A stretch of DNA of 64,000 nucleotides from Euphorbia lathyris (GCF_963576675.1 NC_088915.1:7569001-7633000), one strand, 5' to 3'. Shown: positions 1 to 12,128, numbered from the stretch's first letter. Numbers and translations are program-made. The notes: a model not told the origin generated them from the letters alone.

Positions 1-1253
1 CAAGACCGGTAATGGTAAACGAACTAATTGATCACGAAAACAAATGCTGGAATAGGGAAGTCCTTCACCGATTCTTTCAAAATGATGAGATAAACGAAAT
101 AAGCAAGATAAATATCAGTTTCCGCCTTCCTCCGGAGAGAATATACTGGAGTCACACGGTTTTGGGTAACTTCTCGGTTAAATCTTGTTATTATATTGCA
201 GAAAATATTCGGCTTGCAGGTACTAGCACGACCTCTGGCAGTTCCCGGGATCACCCAATTTATAAAAAGATTTGGACACTCAATCTGCCAGCCAAAATCA
301 AACACTTTCTATGGCGAATGCTGTGTAATAAACTCCCAACTGGCGATGCACTGGGCCGGCGGGGACTGTCGCTCGAGCTGATATGCCTGTGCTGTAACCA
401 CGGTCATGAAGATTCACACCACTGCTTTATGGGATGCTCGTACTCGAAGGATGTTTAGCGTAAAGCACCAATACCGTTTCGTGTGGATAAAACGGGTATA
501 ACTGATCCACTGGAGTGGATGGACTTTTGCAGCAGGCGACTCCGACGAAAGGAGCTGGAACTGACCTCAGTTATAGCGTGGTGGATTTGGTACCGGAGAA
601 ATTTTTGGCATCATGAACGACTCTGGACTCCGTTTGAAACGATTATTACGAAAGCTCAAACCTTTTTGGCAGAATGGGAGCAGATCAGCACGTCTGCTGT
701 GCGCGAGGAGTCCGATCGAAGTAGTTCTCACGAACAGACCCTTATCCCTAAAAAATCCTGGTGTCGACCCCCTCTTGGTGTCATAAAAATAAATTGTGAC
801 GCCTCCATGGGGACTAATGACTGGGATTGCAGGGTGGGACTGATTGCGAGAAATACAGACGGACTTGTCATGGCAACGGCGGGAATCCCCATTGGCCTAA
901 ACGCATCTGTAACAGCTGCCGAAACAAGGGCGATATACGAAGCAGTAATATGGGCACGGGAACTAGCATTCGGCGACATTATAATCGAATCAGATTCAAA
1001 AGGCGTCATTGATACTCTTAACTCGGCCTCATTCCCAAACAATCTTCTTCATGAGCTGTATACGGATATATTTATAGTAGCTTCGGTCTTCCACAGTTGT
1101 TTGTTCATGCACACACCTAGAGCCTACAATTCGGCAGCTGACGCCATTGCAAAGTGGGCCAAGAACCTAACAAACGCTGTTTATTTAGTTGAGGATGCTA
1201 ACATTGTTTGGCCATTGATTTGTAAGGATGCCTTGAATGAAATGAATGAATAG
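1..1253 (+). pseudogene. LINE (non-LTR retrotransposon) 3' end: zf-RVT and RNase H
   Basis: This is the C-terminal part of a plant LINE polyprotein; its reverse transcriptase lies before the window. Codons from about 12 encode a zf-RVT domain (LPAKIKHFLWR motif, then a C-x2-C and H-x3-C zinc pattern near 390-440). A TAG at 456-458 stands where the family usually has Trp, and the same frame then continues to 1253. The second part is an RNase H domain: counting from the ATG at 483, the catalytic acids are visible as D106 (NCDAS), E147 (AAETRA), D171 (ESDS) and D220 (NSAADAIAK). The single in-frame stop suggests a fairly young dead copy. A host gene for an RNase H-like protein is a less likely alternative. 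Confidence 0.85.
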
Positions 1254-1320
1254 ATGCTCGTTTTCTCTGGAAAAAAAAAAGAAATATAATTAAAATCTCC
1301 AACTAATGTTTTTTTTAAGG
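1254..1320 (+). other. LINE 3' tail
   Basis: This short AT-rich stretch follows the LINE stop codon. It contains an A-rich run (about 1271-1290) as expected for a LINE 3' end and finishes in a T-run that abuts the next element. No target-site duplication can be checked because the LINE 5' end is outside the window. Confidence 0.4.
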
Positions 1321-3300
1321 CTTAATATATATTTACACCCTTAAACTTGACAAGTTTTGCCTATTGGCACACTTTTTTAATAACATATCACACACTTACA
1401 GTTGGCTTTAAAAATCTATTACACACTTCTAGTTGGCTTTAAAAACCTATCACACACCTAAAATTGGCTCATTCAGACCTCTTGGACACAAAATCGTGAT
1501 CTATCATCTTTGACAGACGAGGTCACATGTGCGTGCTATTGAAAAAAGAAAATCGTATTAGTTCATTTTATATGTCACGTCATATGTTAAAGATAATCAA
1601 CAATTTTGTGTGCAGAAGGGGGTAAATTACATACGTGGTGTACAATCTTTACCTGTTATCACACTTTGGTGTACAACCTTTAATTTTGCACACTAAAGTG
1701 TACAACCTTCTGGTGACCTCCCACTAAAGTGTACAGCCGGTATTTGTGATCGGTCAACGCAAGTCAACGTTGCCACGTCAGCATTTTGACCACTTTAAAA
1801 GTCAAAAATCACCTTCCTAATATGAATTTACTAAAATACCCTCATCCCTTCAAAATTGAAAAAAAAAAGTAAAACCCCCTTCCTCTCTCCCTTCCATTTC
1901 TCTCTCTAACTCTTCTCTCTCTAGAAGCTTTAAATCTCTCTATCTTTCCATTTCCCTCTCTAAAAGCTTTCAATCTCTCTTCCTTTCCATTTCTCTCCCT
2001 AATTTTTCTCTCTATCTATCTATTCTTATAACAAGTTACAAAATTAAAAGGCATAAAGCCTATTTCAGCCCTTAACCTCATTCTGGATTTTGATGGTAAA
2101 GATTTGAGACCTCATTGGGAATGGGTTTTGATGGTAAAGATTTTGATGTGAAGAAGCAGTTGAACTGGAAATGTCAACAAATTTCCCTCCAATTTCTCGA
2201 GAAGCAAACAGAAAACCAAATTGACCGTACGCAGACACACACCTTCATCGTTGAGCGACCAACAAAGAATCAAGTTCTGATGAAGCAAAAACAGCAATAG
2301 AACTCTGAATCGACTAAATTTCCAGTTCCTCTTATCCATCGTAACTCCTTAGCTTGTATCGAAACCAAACTACTCAGAAGCTAAGTTGAAAAGGCAAGAA
2401 TGAGAGCTTAATCCAAATCAATAATTGAATTCTAGAAAACATAAATTTGAAAAACTCAGAGAGTAGAAGGAAGAGTAGTATTTACTCTAATAAGATGAGA
2501 ATAATCAGAGAGAGAAAAAAACAAGCATTCTCAACTTCCACATTTTTCTTTAAATTCTTCTGTTTCTGCGTAAAGAGTATTTTATACTGTGCAATTGATT
2601 TTTTATATATATTTTTTGGAAATTATTGTAACGGTGGAATTTTAATTTTAGAAAAGAATATGGTTAATGGCTGAAATAGATTTTATGTCTTTTAATTTTG
2701 TAAGTTGTTGTAAGAATCAGATAGATAGAGAGAAAAATTAGAAAGAGAAATGGAAAGGGAGAGAGATTGAAAGCTTTTAGAGAGAGAAAACAGTTAGAGA
2801 GAGAAAGAGAAAGATAGAGAGATTGAAAGCTTTTAGAGAGAGAGAAGAGTTAGAGAGAGAAATGGAAGGGAGAGAGGGAGTGAGTTATACTTTTTTTTTC
2901 AATTTGGAAGGGATGAGGGTATTTTAGTAAATCCATGTTAGGGAGATGAATTTTTTACTTTTAAAGTGGTCAAAATGCTGATGTGGCAACGTTGACTTGC
3001 GTTGACCGGTCACAAATACCGGCTGTACACTTTAGTGGGAGATCGCCAGAAGGTTGTACACTTTAGTGTGCAAAATTAAAGGTTGTACACCAAAGTGTGA
3101 TAGCAGGTAAAGGTTGTAACCACGTATGTAATTTACGCGTGCAGAAGGTCCTAATGAACCAACTTTAGGTGTGTGATAGGTTTTTAATGCCAATTATAGA
3201 TGTGTGATAGGTTTTTAAAGCCAACTATAAATGTGTGATAGGTTATTTAAAAAGTTCAGGATGCCAGTACCAAATTTAAGGATATAAATATACATTAAAC
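1321..3300. mobile_element. Large foldback DNA element with ~640-770-bp terminal inverted repeats
   Basis: The left ~770 bp (1321-2090) reappears in reverse complement at about 2665-3300, including the CTTTAGTGTGCAAAATTAAA block, the AG/CT-rich microsatellite-like stretch and the outermost bases. The ~570-bp centre codes for nothing recognisable. Both ends abut T-runs followed by AAG, which could be a ~9-bp duplication and would fit a Mutator-like foldback element, but the low complexity makes this weak. The small ORFs inside are not supported as genes. Confidence 0.75.
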
Positions 3301-3921
3301 TTTTTTTTTTTTTTTAAGAAGATCAACTCTATTCTTTGGACGGATTGCTTGGACTGTAATTTAAATATCAAATCAAATTTTCTAAAACAAATTTATTAAT
3401 AAACTAAAATAGTTTTTATACGGTCATGTTGTTTGATTGTGTTACAACGTAATAAACATTTTAGTCATTTTTTGTTAATTTATATGTGACAAAGTAAGTT
3501 ATTGGCATTTTGACACATTATTTCAAATACAATTGATATTTTGGAAAGTTCATTGTGACGGTTAAATAACAAATCAAATAACAATTAATTAGTCTTTTCA
3601 AATTTTCTGTTAAACATAATAAAATTGTTAAACATAATAAAATTGATCTTGCTCGAAAACATTACATGTAAATTTTACCATTTCACAAATAAGCATTATT
3701 TATTCTAAAGAAAAACCCTTGATCTCATTCCTTTTTCTAATATGAAAGTAAAAGATCTAAAAAAAAAAAAACCCCCCAAAAGATCCCCAGATTCAATCGG
3801 AGATCTTGGAATTAGAATAAGTTCGGAAGCAGATCACGAAATCTTAGTAATCTTCTCCCTCTAACAAATTCCCTCGAAAATAAACATTTTAAAATTGGCA
3901 AACAAATAAAAAATAGAAATA
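3301..3921. other. Intergenic DNA downstream of transporter copy 1
   Basis: AT-rich sequence without a credible gene. An exact 18-bp direct repeat occurs twice back to back at 3609-3644. The stretch 3550-3660 resembles 24890-25020, so part of it is an old dispersed repeat. The right end would hold the 3' untranslated region of the minus-strand transporter gene. Confidence 0.4.
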
Positions 3922-5312
3922 CTAATCCTCATTTCCCAATTGAGCTCCAACATTGATGAACTGAACCCACATCTTAGATTTACATAATTTAATGAAAAAA
4001 TACCAAAGAATACCCAAAATAGTTAAAATACCACTAACCAAATACACAGTTCTAGTAGCCATAACCATAACATAGATCAAAAACCCAGAAGGAATCAAAC
4101 ACATAATTACCAAACCCTTAAACCCAATTGGAACTCTAAATGGCCTCTTAATATTTGGTAATCTTTTCCTTAACCATAAGAATGATGCAAATTCCAATAA
4201 CATACCTAAACAGTATAAGAAATTCACTGAAGAAATTATGTTAGTAAAATCCATGAAAGAACCTGCTAATGATATAACTGTAGATAGCAGAATTCCAACC
4301 CATGGTGTGTTAAACCATTTTGATCTAACTCCAAAAAACACAGGCAAAAACCCCAAATCAACCATACCCAAAAGCTGATAAACACAGCTACTTAATTGAG
4401 CCTCATAGAGACCTATAACTGAGAAACAAGCACCAATTTGAACCAAATTTTCAACCATTTACCAGCTATGATTTCAGCAAGATTAGCAAAATATCCATTT
4501 GTCCAATCTTGTTGATTTAGTGGTACAGAACCAGTTGCAGCTAAAAGAGGTATTAAATAGCCTAAACAAGTGACTAAACCAGCAGAGAAAAGTGCTTTGG
4601 GGTAAGTTTTTTGGGGATGTTCAACTTCTCCTGCTAAAGTACTTGCATTATCCCAAAAATTCAGATTCCAAAACAGTGTATTGAAATATAAATTCCAATC
4701 TCTACCATTTCCCCCCAAATTAATCCACCTAGAAGGTTCAATTTTAGGGATTGAAATTAGGGTTAGTAGCAAAAATGGGGATAGAGAAATTAGGCCTAAA
4801 ATTATAGCAGTAAACCCAACAATAACCAATCCAGTGTAATTCAAAAACGACAACATCAATGTGGAAACGACAATTGCAATATAGCGAGGAAATCCAGAAG
4901 AGAAAATTGGAAAACCTAATTTGAGATAATCGACGCAGAGAGCTGGGTATGAACAGAGATTAAGCACACCGGTGAAGAATTTCCATGATCCCATTAAAGA
5001 TCCCCAGAAAGGACCGAATGCTCGATCGGCCCAGATAACAAAACCGCCGTTTCCGGGGAAGGCGGTGGCGAGTTCGGCGGTTATAAGAGCCTCCGGGATG
5101 CTCCATATGAAGGGGAATATGAGAAAACCCAAAATTGCCCAAAGAGGCCCTGCTGCGGCTACTGTGGATTCTTCGCCGTATGGACCGCCGGAGACTTCGA
5201 AAAAGATGAGAAAGATGAGGGGTAATAGCGATAGTTTCCGGGGAGTGACGGTGGTGGGTGGTGGTGGGTCGTGGAGGAGGATTTGAGATTCGGTAGAATC
5301 TTGGTGATCCAT
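3922..5312 (-). pseudogene. Polyamine/amino-acid transporter (PUT/LAT family), frameshifted copy
   Basis: The product belongs to the plant polyamine uptake/L-type amino-acid transporter group of the APC superfamily and would be a ~12-helix membrane protein. It resembles the Arabidopsis At3g13620 type. The ATG at 5312 opens a 299-codon frame with the family motif GGPYGEE at residues 42-48. The second part is read in another frame (3922-4458). Compared with the intact paralogue at 19066-20448, the frame changes within the conserved [10 protein letters not shown] region near 4440-4445, and one missing base explains it. Without the shift the length would be about 462 residues, matching the paralogue. 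It is either a recent pseudogene or a sequencing error; the rest looks well preserved. Confidence 0.85.
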
Positions 5313-5499
5313 TATTGGATTTTTATTATTATTATTTTAGTTTGAATATGAAAATTTTCATAAATCAGATTCAATCATTCTTTAAATGGATGCGAATACA
5401 TGATTGGTAGGTTGGGGGGCTAACTTTACACGTGTGTAAAAGAGAAAATTTGTTAAATCGAAATCGTTTAAATTTTTTTCGTATATACTGTAATATATA

Positions 5500-5756
5500 C
5501 TCCCTCCATTCCATTATATAGGTCATTCTAGCAAATTAGTTTTTTCCCTAAATATAAGTCATTTTAGGATTCCAATGCTTATTGCCCAATAATGACATGA
5601 GAGAGAATTATTTTTTGTATTGGTACATGTGTTTTTTAATATTCCAATCCTTATTGCCCAATAGTGACATGAGAGAGAATTTTTTTTAGTTAACCAATAT
5701 ATTTCTTAATTTGTGTGAAATACCCTAGAATGACTTATATAATGGAATGGAGAGAG
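5500..5756. mobile_element. Stowaway-like MITE
   Basis: A 257-bp element with inverted termini starting CTCCCTCCATTCC and ending GGAATGGAGAGAG. It is flanked by TA on both sides (5498-5499 and 5757-5758), the usual target duplication of Tc1/mariner-type Stowaway elements. It lies just upstream of transporter copy 1. Confidence 0.85.
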
Positions 5757-5929
5757 TATGTGTTATCATTTAATTGGTCCCGAATCAATTTTTTTTACGT
5801 ATTCTCAAAATTAAACTAGATTTAACTACAAAAATAAAATTGCGTCGTTTACGTACTCTCAAAATTAAGCTAGATTTGGCTACAAAAGTAAGATTGAATC
5901 GTTTTGAATTTTGTAACTAAATATAAATT

Positions 5930-7560
5930 CAATTAATTAATTAACCACTCTAAACCTTAATTGGTTGGAAACGGAAACCAAAACCATCCATAATAAAAGT
6001 AGTTTCGATGAATGAGGGACCGACCAACATCCATGATAGGAGTGGTTTCAGCGGCCGGAGTCTGATTGTTATGGTCTCTGAATGGATGATTGGTGGCCAT
6101 TAATATTAAGTGATCGAGAACCAATTTTTTATATTAATATTATGTCATTGATAAGAAATGGATTATTGGTAGTATTAATTATTTTGGTACATTTCTCTAC
6201 TTCTCTTGGTAACATTTATTAGATATTTATTTATTTAAATGATCGAGAACCAATTTTTACGTATCAATGTAATTTTTTTTTTTTAAATTAAGCTAAATTT
6301 GAAATACAAGAATAGGATTGAGTCGTTTTGAACAAACTTAAAGAAATTTATCGTCTATTATAGTTGAATTTTGTAATTTAATACAAACTCAATAAGTTAA
6401 TCAATCATTTTAACATTAAATAGTTGGAAACAGAAACCAAAACCATCTATAATAAGAGTAGTTTTGATGAATGAGGGACCAAATAACATCCATCATAAAG
6501 GTGGTTTCAGTAGCTGAGGTCTGATTCTCACCGTCCCTGAATGGATGATTGGTGGCCATTAATATTAACAAGATAAAAATTGGATTATTGGCAGTATTTA
6601 ATTATTTTGGTACATTTCTGTACTTCTTTTGGTAACATTTATTAGGTATTTATTCATTTAAGTGGTGGCAAACTAATTTTTGCGTATTAATGTAAAACTT
6701 ATTGTCTATCATAGTTGAATTTTGTAATTAAATACGAACTCAATGAGTTAATTAACCAGTAATTCATCGAAAACGGAGGCTAAAACCATCTATAATAAGA
6801 GTAGTTTCAATGAATGAGGGATCGAAAACCATCTGTAATAGAGGTGGTTTCAGCAGCCGGGATCTGATTGTTTCTGCCTCTGAATGGATTATTGGTGGTC
6901 ATTTAATATTAATAAGATGAGAAATGGATTATTGGTAGTATTTAATTATTTTTTTACATTTATTAGGTATTTATTCATTAATTTAGTAGTTCAGAATTTT
7001 TTTTTTATCAATGTAAAACTTTTCAAAATTAAATTACATTTGGAATATAAGGGTAGAATTTAGTCGTCTTGAACAAATTTAAAGAAATTTATCGTTTATT
7101 ATTATTAAATATAAACTCATTAAATTAATTAACTAGTCTAAATGTTATTTGGTGAAGCCAAAACTATCGTACAGTTTTGATCACATACATCTTAATGCGC
7201 ATGTAGAATTTGTTCATTCACCGTTAGATCTAGGCTTATTAGAATCCTAAGGTGGAGATTTAAAGCATCCTAAGGCTTAGATTTAATAAGCCTATATCTA
7301 ACGGTAAATGAGCAAATTTACTTGCTCATAAGGTGCATGTGCAAATTTCTGACTATCGTAATAGAAGTAGTTCTCATGAATAAAGGACCAAAGTTGGTGG
7401 CCGTTAATATTAAAAAGATAAGAAATGGATTATTGGTAGTATTTAATTATTTTGTTACATTTTAATAATTCTTTTGTAACATTTATTAAGGTATTTAATT
7501 ATTTTGGTAATAATTCTCTACTTTTTTTTAAGGTAACATTTATTAGGTATGTATTATTGT
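5930..7560. repeat. Diverged tandem array, about four units of ~350-460 bp
   Basis: A block with a 'GGAAACGGAAACCAAAACC' core, then AGTAGTTT, ATGAATGAGGGACC, a CTGAATGGATGATTGGTGG segment and a TTATTTATT tail recurs with starts near 5962, 6421, 6767 and 7151. Units differ by many substitutions and indels, and the fourth is split by a small MITE. It does not encode protein. It could be an old satellite-like expansion or tandem duplication within a dead element. Confidence 0.7.
7172..7351. mobile_element. 180-bp MITE with 9-bp target duplication inside the tandem array
   Basis: The element is internally palindromic: CACCGTTAGATCTAGGC on the left pairs imperfectly with GCCTATATCTAACGGT on the right. 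ACTATCGTA flanks it on both sides (7163-7171 and 7352-7360). A 9-bp duplication points to a Mutator-like transposase. The core matches the palindromes at 15049-15530. Confidence 0.65.
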
Positions 7561-7738
7561 TAGTGGTGTGTTAGTCACTCCATTCATATTATATGTAGAA
7601 AACATATTAAGAAATTTATTGATTTAAATTAAATTTATGAAAAATTGGACTAAAATACTTTTTTTTTATTAACAATATTTTCAAGTGATTCTTAATTAAT
7701 TCTCGAAAAAATAATATAAACAATTAACTTTTAGTAAT

Positions 7739-7895
7739 TAATACATATCATCTCCAATAATACTTCTCATATTCATTTCTTATTTATTATTTTATCACTA
7801 AAAATATTAAGTATTGTTTTTTTTAAAGGAAAAATATTAAGTATTGTTATATGTACTAATAGTGATAGTAGAGAGACTCTTAATAATAAATTATA
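7739..7895. mobile_element. Fragment of the Harbinger-like 'GAGCATCTCCAA' MITE family
   Basis: The sequence aligns by eye with the interior of the elements at 26989-27368 and 30314-30693 (CATCTCCAA-AATACT-CT, TTATTTATTATTTTAT, then AATAATAAATTAT). Both terminal repeats are missing, so it is a truncated older copy. Confidence 0.5.
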
Positions 7896-7904
7896 TACAT
7901 CCCC

Positions 7905-8245
7905 AGCCCCTTCCCACTAATTCGTCCAAAAACTGCAATTGACCCTCTGGATTTTAAAAAGTTACAACTAACCCCTCAAATTGCTTATTTGGAGCAAATA
8001 ACCTCTCAAAAACTCATAAAACCAAAAAAACATGCAAACATAACATTACATCACAAATAAAAGATATCCAAAAATATTTGCCGATACATCTAGCTAATTT
8101 GTTGATACATCAAGAAAAAGACAAAAAAAACTCCCAAAATCACATATATTAACCTATTTGAGGGGTTATGTATTCCAAATATGCAAGTTGAGGGGGTTAT
8201 GTATTCAAAATAAGCAAGTTGAGGGGATTATGTGACACTTTTGTG
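7905..8245. mobile_element. Palindromic MITE-like element, degraded
   Basis: ACCCCTCAAATTGCTTATTT near 7970 recurs in reverse complement in the block around 8160-8205 (TTGAGGGGTTATGTATTC and related repeats). The ends are unclear and no target duplication is visible. It directly precedes a hAT transposase relic. Confidence 0.4.
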
Positions 8246-8690
8246 TGGTCTTTGAAGAGACGTATTAATGATTTATTTGCAATGTATCAATTCTCTCTCT
8301 GTAGACTAAGAGGTCAATGCTACGATGGAGCTTCTAATATGAGAAACGAGTTTCATGTACTAAAAACACTCATTTTAAATGAAAATAAGCATGCACGTTA
8401 TGTTTATTGTTTTGCTCACTAACTTCAGTTAGTGGTCAGATCATAATAGAATGATATGTGATTTTTTTACTTATATGTCTTTGATTGTGAACATTATTAG
8501 AGCTTCATGTAAAAGGAAATATGCTCTTCGCCAATCACAACATGATAAAGTAGTGCAGTCTTTAGAAAATGGAGACATTTCTACAGGAAAAGACTAACAT
8601 CAAGAAACAAGTTTAGTTCGACCAGGAGAAATAAGACTCATACAACGTAAGAATTCTCAAGCATCGACATCGGTAACGACCTCCAGATCA
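8240..8690 (+). pseudogene. hAT-superfamily transposase relic (DUF4371/ZMYM1-like)
   Basis: The reading frame near 8290-8422 carries LRGQCYDGASNMRNEF followed by VYCFAH, a hallmark of plant zinc-finger MYM-type protein 1-like (hAT) transposases, which carry DUF4371. Further on, a second frame reads SCKRKYALRQSQHDKVVQ and QETSLVRPGE, the usual continuation. Stops and frame changes interrupt it, and both the N-terminal part and the C-terminal dimerisation domain are gone. It is a dead fragment. Confidence 0.75.
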
Positions 8691-9456
8691 TATTTTGCCA
8701 TCATATGGGTTAATAAAATTTTACTTTGTTATAAAAAAAATTAGGTGAGCACTTACACATAAGGCACGGGATGAGGCAAAATCTATCATCATATATACGG
8801 TTGTCAAAGTTTCAGTTCCGGTAAGACAACTCTCATATGAACTTGGATACAAATAAAGTGATTTAAGCAATTCAACCAGTAACTCAAAGAAGGCACAAAC
8901 AATAATGTAATAGACAAAAGAAATCACAAGGGAAGAATTAATATATGGAATATTTTGAAAATGATATCCAAGCATCCAACACATTATTAAAGATCACAAC
9001 TAGAAGTGTTTATATCCTTAAATACCATTGACCAAAAGTAGAACTCCATTGGAGAAACTTGATTGAAACTCCTTCACTTGGAAAGAACAAAGGTGGAGGA
9101 AGCTTGGATGGCCTTTGAACAATGGTGGAAATGGGTCCAAGTGAAAAATATATGTTATAGAGAAAGTAAACTTTAAATTCTGAATACTTAGAAATGAATT
9201 CTAAATGTGTTTGAATATAAAAACAAGCCATTAAGGGCAAAGATGTAAATAAAATATGAAATAATAAAGTCTGAATTGGTGCATGGTAGTCTGGCTCGAT
9301 GTACTAGGTAGTGGGCACGTCGAGTTGGCTAAATGGAAGGGATTTTAGGTGTCGATGATTTGTTTTGGCACGTCGTGATGCTTGCTGGACTCAGTGTGTT
9401 GAGATGTGATTGGACTACTACCTTTCAATATGCCCTCTAGATAATGCTAGAGCGTC
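8691..9456. other. Unassigned intergenic DNA left of the solo LTR
   Basis: No gene or clear repeat was recognised. Short ORFs on the minus strand (8721-8984, 9010-9240) have no recognisable family features. This sequence continues on the other side of the solo LTR at 12124, so it and 12129 onward were contiguous before that insertion. Confidence 0.4.
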
Positions 9457-9461
9457 GTGCT

Positions 9462-12123
9462 TGTTGAAACACCTTTCCACATGATTTTGATTTGACAAAA
9501 TTATTCCCATGATTAAAACAATTAAATTTAAGTGCTTTGATTTAATTGTACTAATAAGTTTGTCCAATGTTGAGTAAGTTAACTATCGAGAACAGGAACT
9601 GAAAGTCCATAAAAGAAAGACAGAACAAAGTCAGCATAAGCAAGTCACACAGCAGAAGCTGAGTGGAATGCAACTCAGCTTTACGAAAGAAATATCTTCT
9701 TCATAAAAGCTTGAAGGCGAAGCCACTGAGTCAAGCTGAGTAATAATCAAGTCAGCGTCAATGATCCGTCAACTTGGCAGACAAGGTCTCACACAAATCA
9801 AAAGTCTTGGAAATCCGTTTTAAGGACCTTTTCGAGATGCATGGACCATCTGACTTTTGGCAAGAAGACAAACCTGGCGCAAGAAGACGAATCTGACAAA
9901 CCTGGCTCCTGCTAAAAATCAGAAGACAGGATTGGCCTGCAGCTCTGGAAGCTGACCATGTGATGACGAAGAAGACCGTTCTTCCCACAATGACTATGTC
10001 GGAATTCAAATCATTGGCACCCCAAAGATTGCTATAAATAGGCCAAATCATCATTTGGATCAAAGAGAAGATATAAGAGACAACACAACATACAGACAGA
10101 AAAAGCAAATCTTCATTGAGTGAAAATCCAAAATAGAAGCTGTCTGAAAAGAAAAAGCAAGCTTTTACACCAAACTCCAATTATTGTTTAAAAGTCTAGA
10201 GTGATTGTATTCATCTAAAGTGTTCTTCATTTAATGAGAACAATTCATGTATCATCTGTAAAAGGTTAGAAGAGTGAAGCTGAGTACTCGTGTTAGGCAT
10301 GAAATTGACTTAGTTTAACATAATAGTTATATGAGAATTTGGGCGTTTTTACATTATATTGCAAGATAAAAGGACTGATTAATGTCTTTTTGTAGATAAG
10401 TATGGATAAAAGCCAAACTCGCTGGAAACAGCTTGTTTCGCAACTGCCAAGGAGGAGTGGAGCCTTTCTTTGATCCAGCGGTTAAATGTCGGATACTCAA
10501 TGACGGACAGCGACAGATCAGAGGTGGCAGAGGCAGAGGCAGCAGGTGGAAAAGTGTTCAGGTGGCATTTCCTAAAAGCAACAAGAGACAAGAAGTTTCG
10601 ACCCTTGAGTGTTCAAGGGTCAAAAAAAGATCAATGATTATTTTACTCTGTTTTAGTTTTAGTAAAGTGTTGACTTATTTTTATGCATTACTTTTGTAAG
10701 GGTACTTTCGGGTACCAGTTGTGGCCCTATCTTTCTCCCTTAAATAGATGTAGCAAGGAAAGATAGGAAAGAATGTTCATCATCGGATATTTTACTTTTT
10801 AGAATAGTTGAAGCTTTAGAATAGAGCTCCAATGGAGTTCCTCGTTGTATCAAGAACTTCTGATTGCTCACTGCTCGATATGAGTGAGTAATCCTTTTTG
10901 AATAGGCACGGCCAGTCCGGGCCGGTTATGTAAGTTCTATAACTCTTTCAATGAATGTTTCGTATTTTGCCAATGATGTGTTGATGAGGTTCTTTATTTC
11001 TGTGCTTCGGCATATATGCATGTGATAGATGGATGTTAGGACACTACTTGCATCTTCACTGATATCTCTATCAATCTCGCAACCTTGAAGCAGACATGTT
11101 AGAAGGTTGTGTCAAAGGTTTTCTTAACGGAAATGCAGCTTTGATCTTAATGCAAGAGAGAAAGTTCCTTTAGGACGCTATTGGCTCTAGTAAATCTTAG
11201 GAACTTAAGAACACACGAAAGTTGACTTAAGTGGGCATTAAAGCTGATACTTTGACTTCATTGGTAATGTCATAAATTCATTGGAGTGTTGTATGGTCTT
11301 GCACAACCTGTTCAGTAGTGCCTAGCCTGTTCTATCCTTTAAACTGTCTTCTATTTGTCATATCTTTCATAACTTTAGCACACTTTTGTCTTAACTATCA
11401 CACTCAAACAATCAATCCTACTAAGAAGATACCTTTACACACACACTCTGTTCAGCAACGATTTTCTCATATCATTTTGATCTCAATCCCTGTGGATACG
11501 ATACTTGACTTATCACTTTATTACTTGTATCTAGTACACTTGCTAGAGTCACATCTGAGGACAACAACTCGGTTATAGTACTCAGTGGTAGAGAAAATCT
11601 AAATACTCGGTTATAGTATTCAGTGGTAGATAGGATTGAGTAGACGAATAGAGGACGGTACTCTTACATAGTCAGTTGCTATTGTAAAAGGTTTGTGCTC
11701 TACCTTTAAAGAGCTCAGTAGATGATTGAAAAAGCTTGGAGGGATTCCGGGGACTGGACGTAGGCGGAGAGGCCGAACCAGGATAAGTCTGCTGAGTAAA
11801 CTCTAACCCTTTCTCCTGATATATATATATGTATGTGTTGCTTGCTTAAAATTACTCAGTAAATAATCTGTAAAAGGTGAAAGCTGAGTAATCTGAGTGC
11901 TGAGTTGGAAACTGACTTAAGTGTTACTTCCTAACTCACAACTGAAACAGCTCTAGTCAGCATCTGATTAAAGCTGTCTCACATCACACTCAGCCTTGCT
12001 GACCTAAAACCGAGTTAAACTATCAAACATTCAATTAAGTCAGCATTATTAAGCGAAAAAATTATATTAGTTCCTAACCCCCCCCTCTTGGAACTAATCC
12101 TATTACGTTACACGGGACCAACA
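9462..12123 (+). mobile_element. Solo LTR of a SIRE-like copia element (split by another LTR)
   Basis: It begins TGTTGAAACACC and ends CGGGACCAACA, like the LTRs of elements A and B, and is flanked by GTGCT on both sides (9457-9461 and 12124-12128). No gag or pol follows, so this is a solo LTR left by LTR-LTR recombination. Without the insertion at 10291-11566 it is about 1.39 kb. A TATA box GCTATAAATAGG lies at 10031-10042. The ATTAGTTCC/GGAACTAAT hairpin with an 8-C run is at 12066-12098. It is a third subfamily member besides A and B. Confidence 0.9.
10291..11566 (+). mobile_element. Solo LTR, probably Ty3/gypsy, nested in the copia solo LTR
   Basis: This 1276-bp segment is absent from the related LTRs at 31288 and 49569. 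It starts TGTTAGGCATG and ends GGACAACA, with the 5-bp duplication ACTCG at 10286-10290 and 11567-11571. Near its end the text ATCCCTGTGGATACGATACTTG resembles the LTR 3' region of plant Athila-like gypsy elements, which is the basis for the tentative class. Short ORFs within it are not supported as genes. Confidence 0.8.
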
Positions 12124-12128
12124 GTGCT

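Noticed and set aside
2112..2339. ORFs in the centre of the foldback element
   Set aside because: No recognisable domain; both strands are open over the same stretch by chance.
5930..7560. CRISPR-like or satellite array
   Set aside because: The direct repeats have no regular short repeats with unique spacers, and the units are long and diverged. The 75-bp repeat at 18242-18728 likewise has no spacers.
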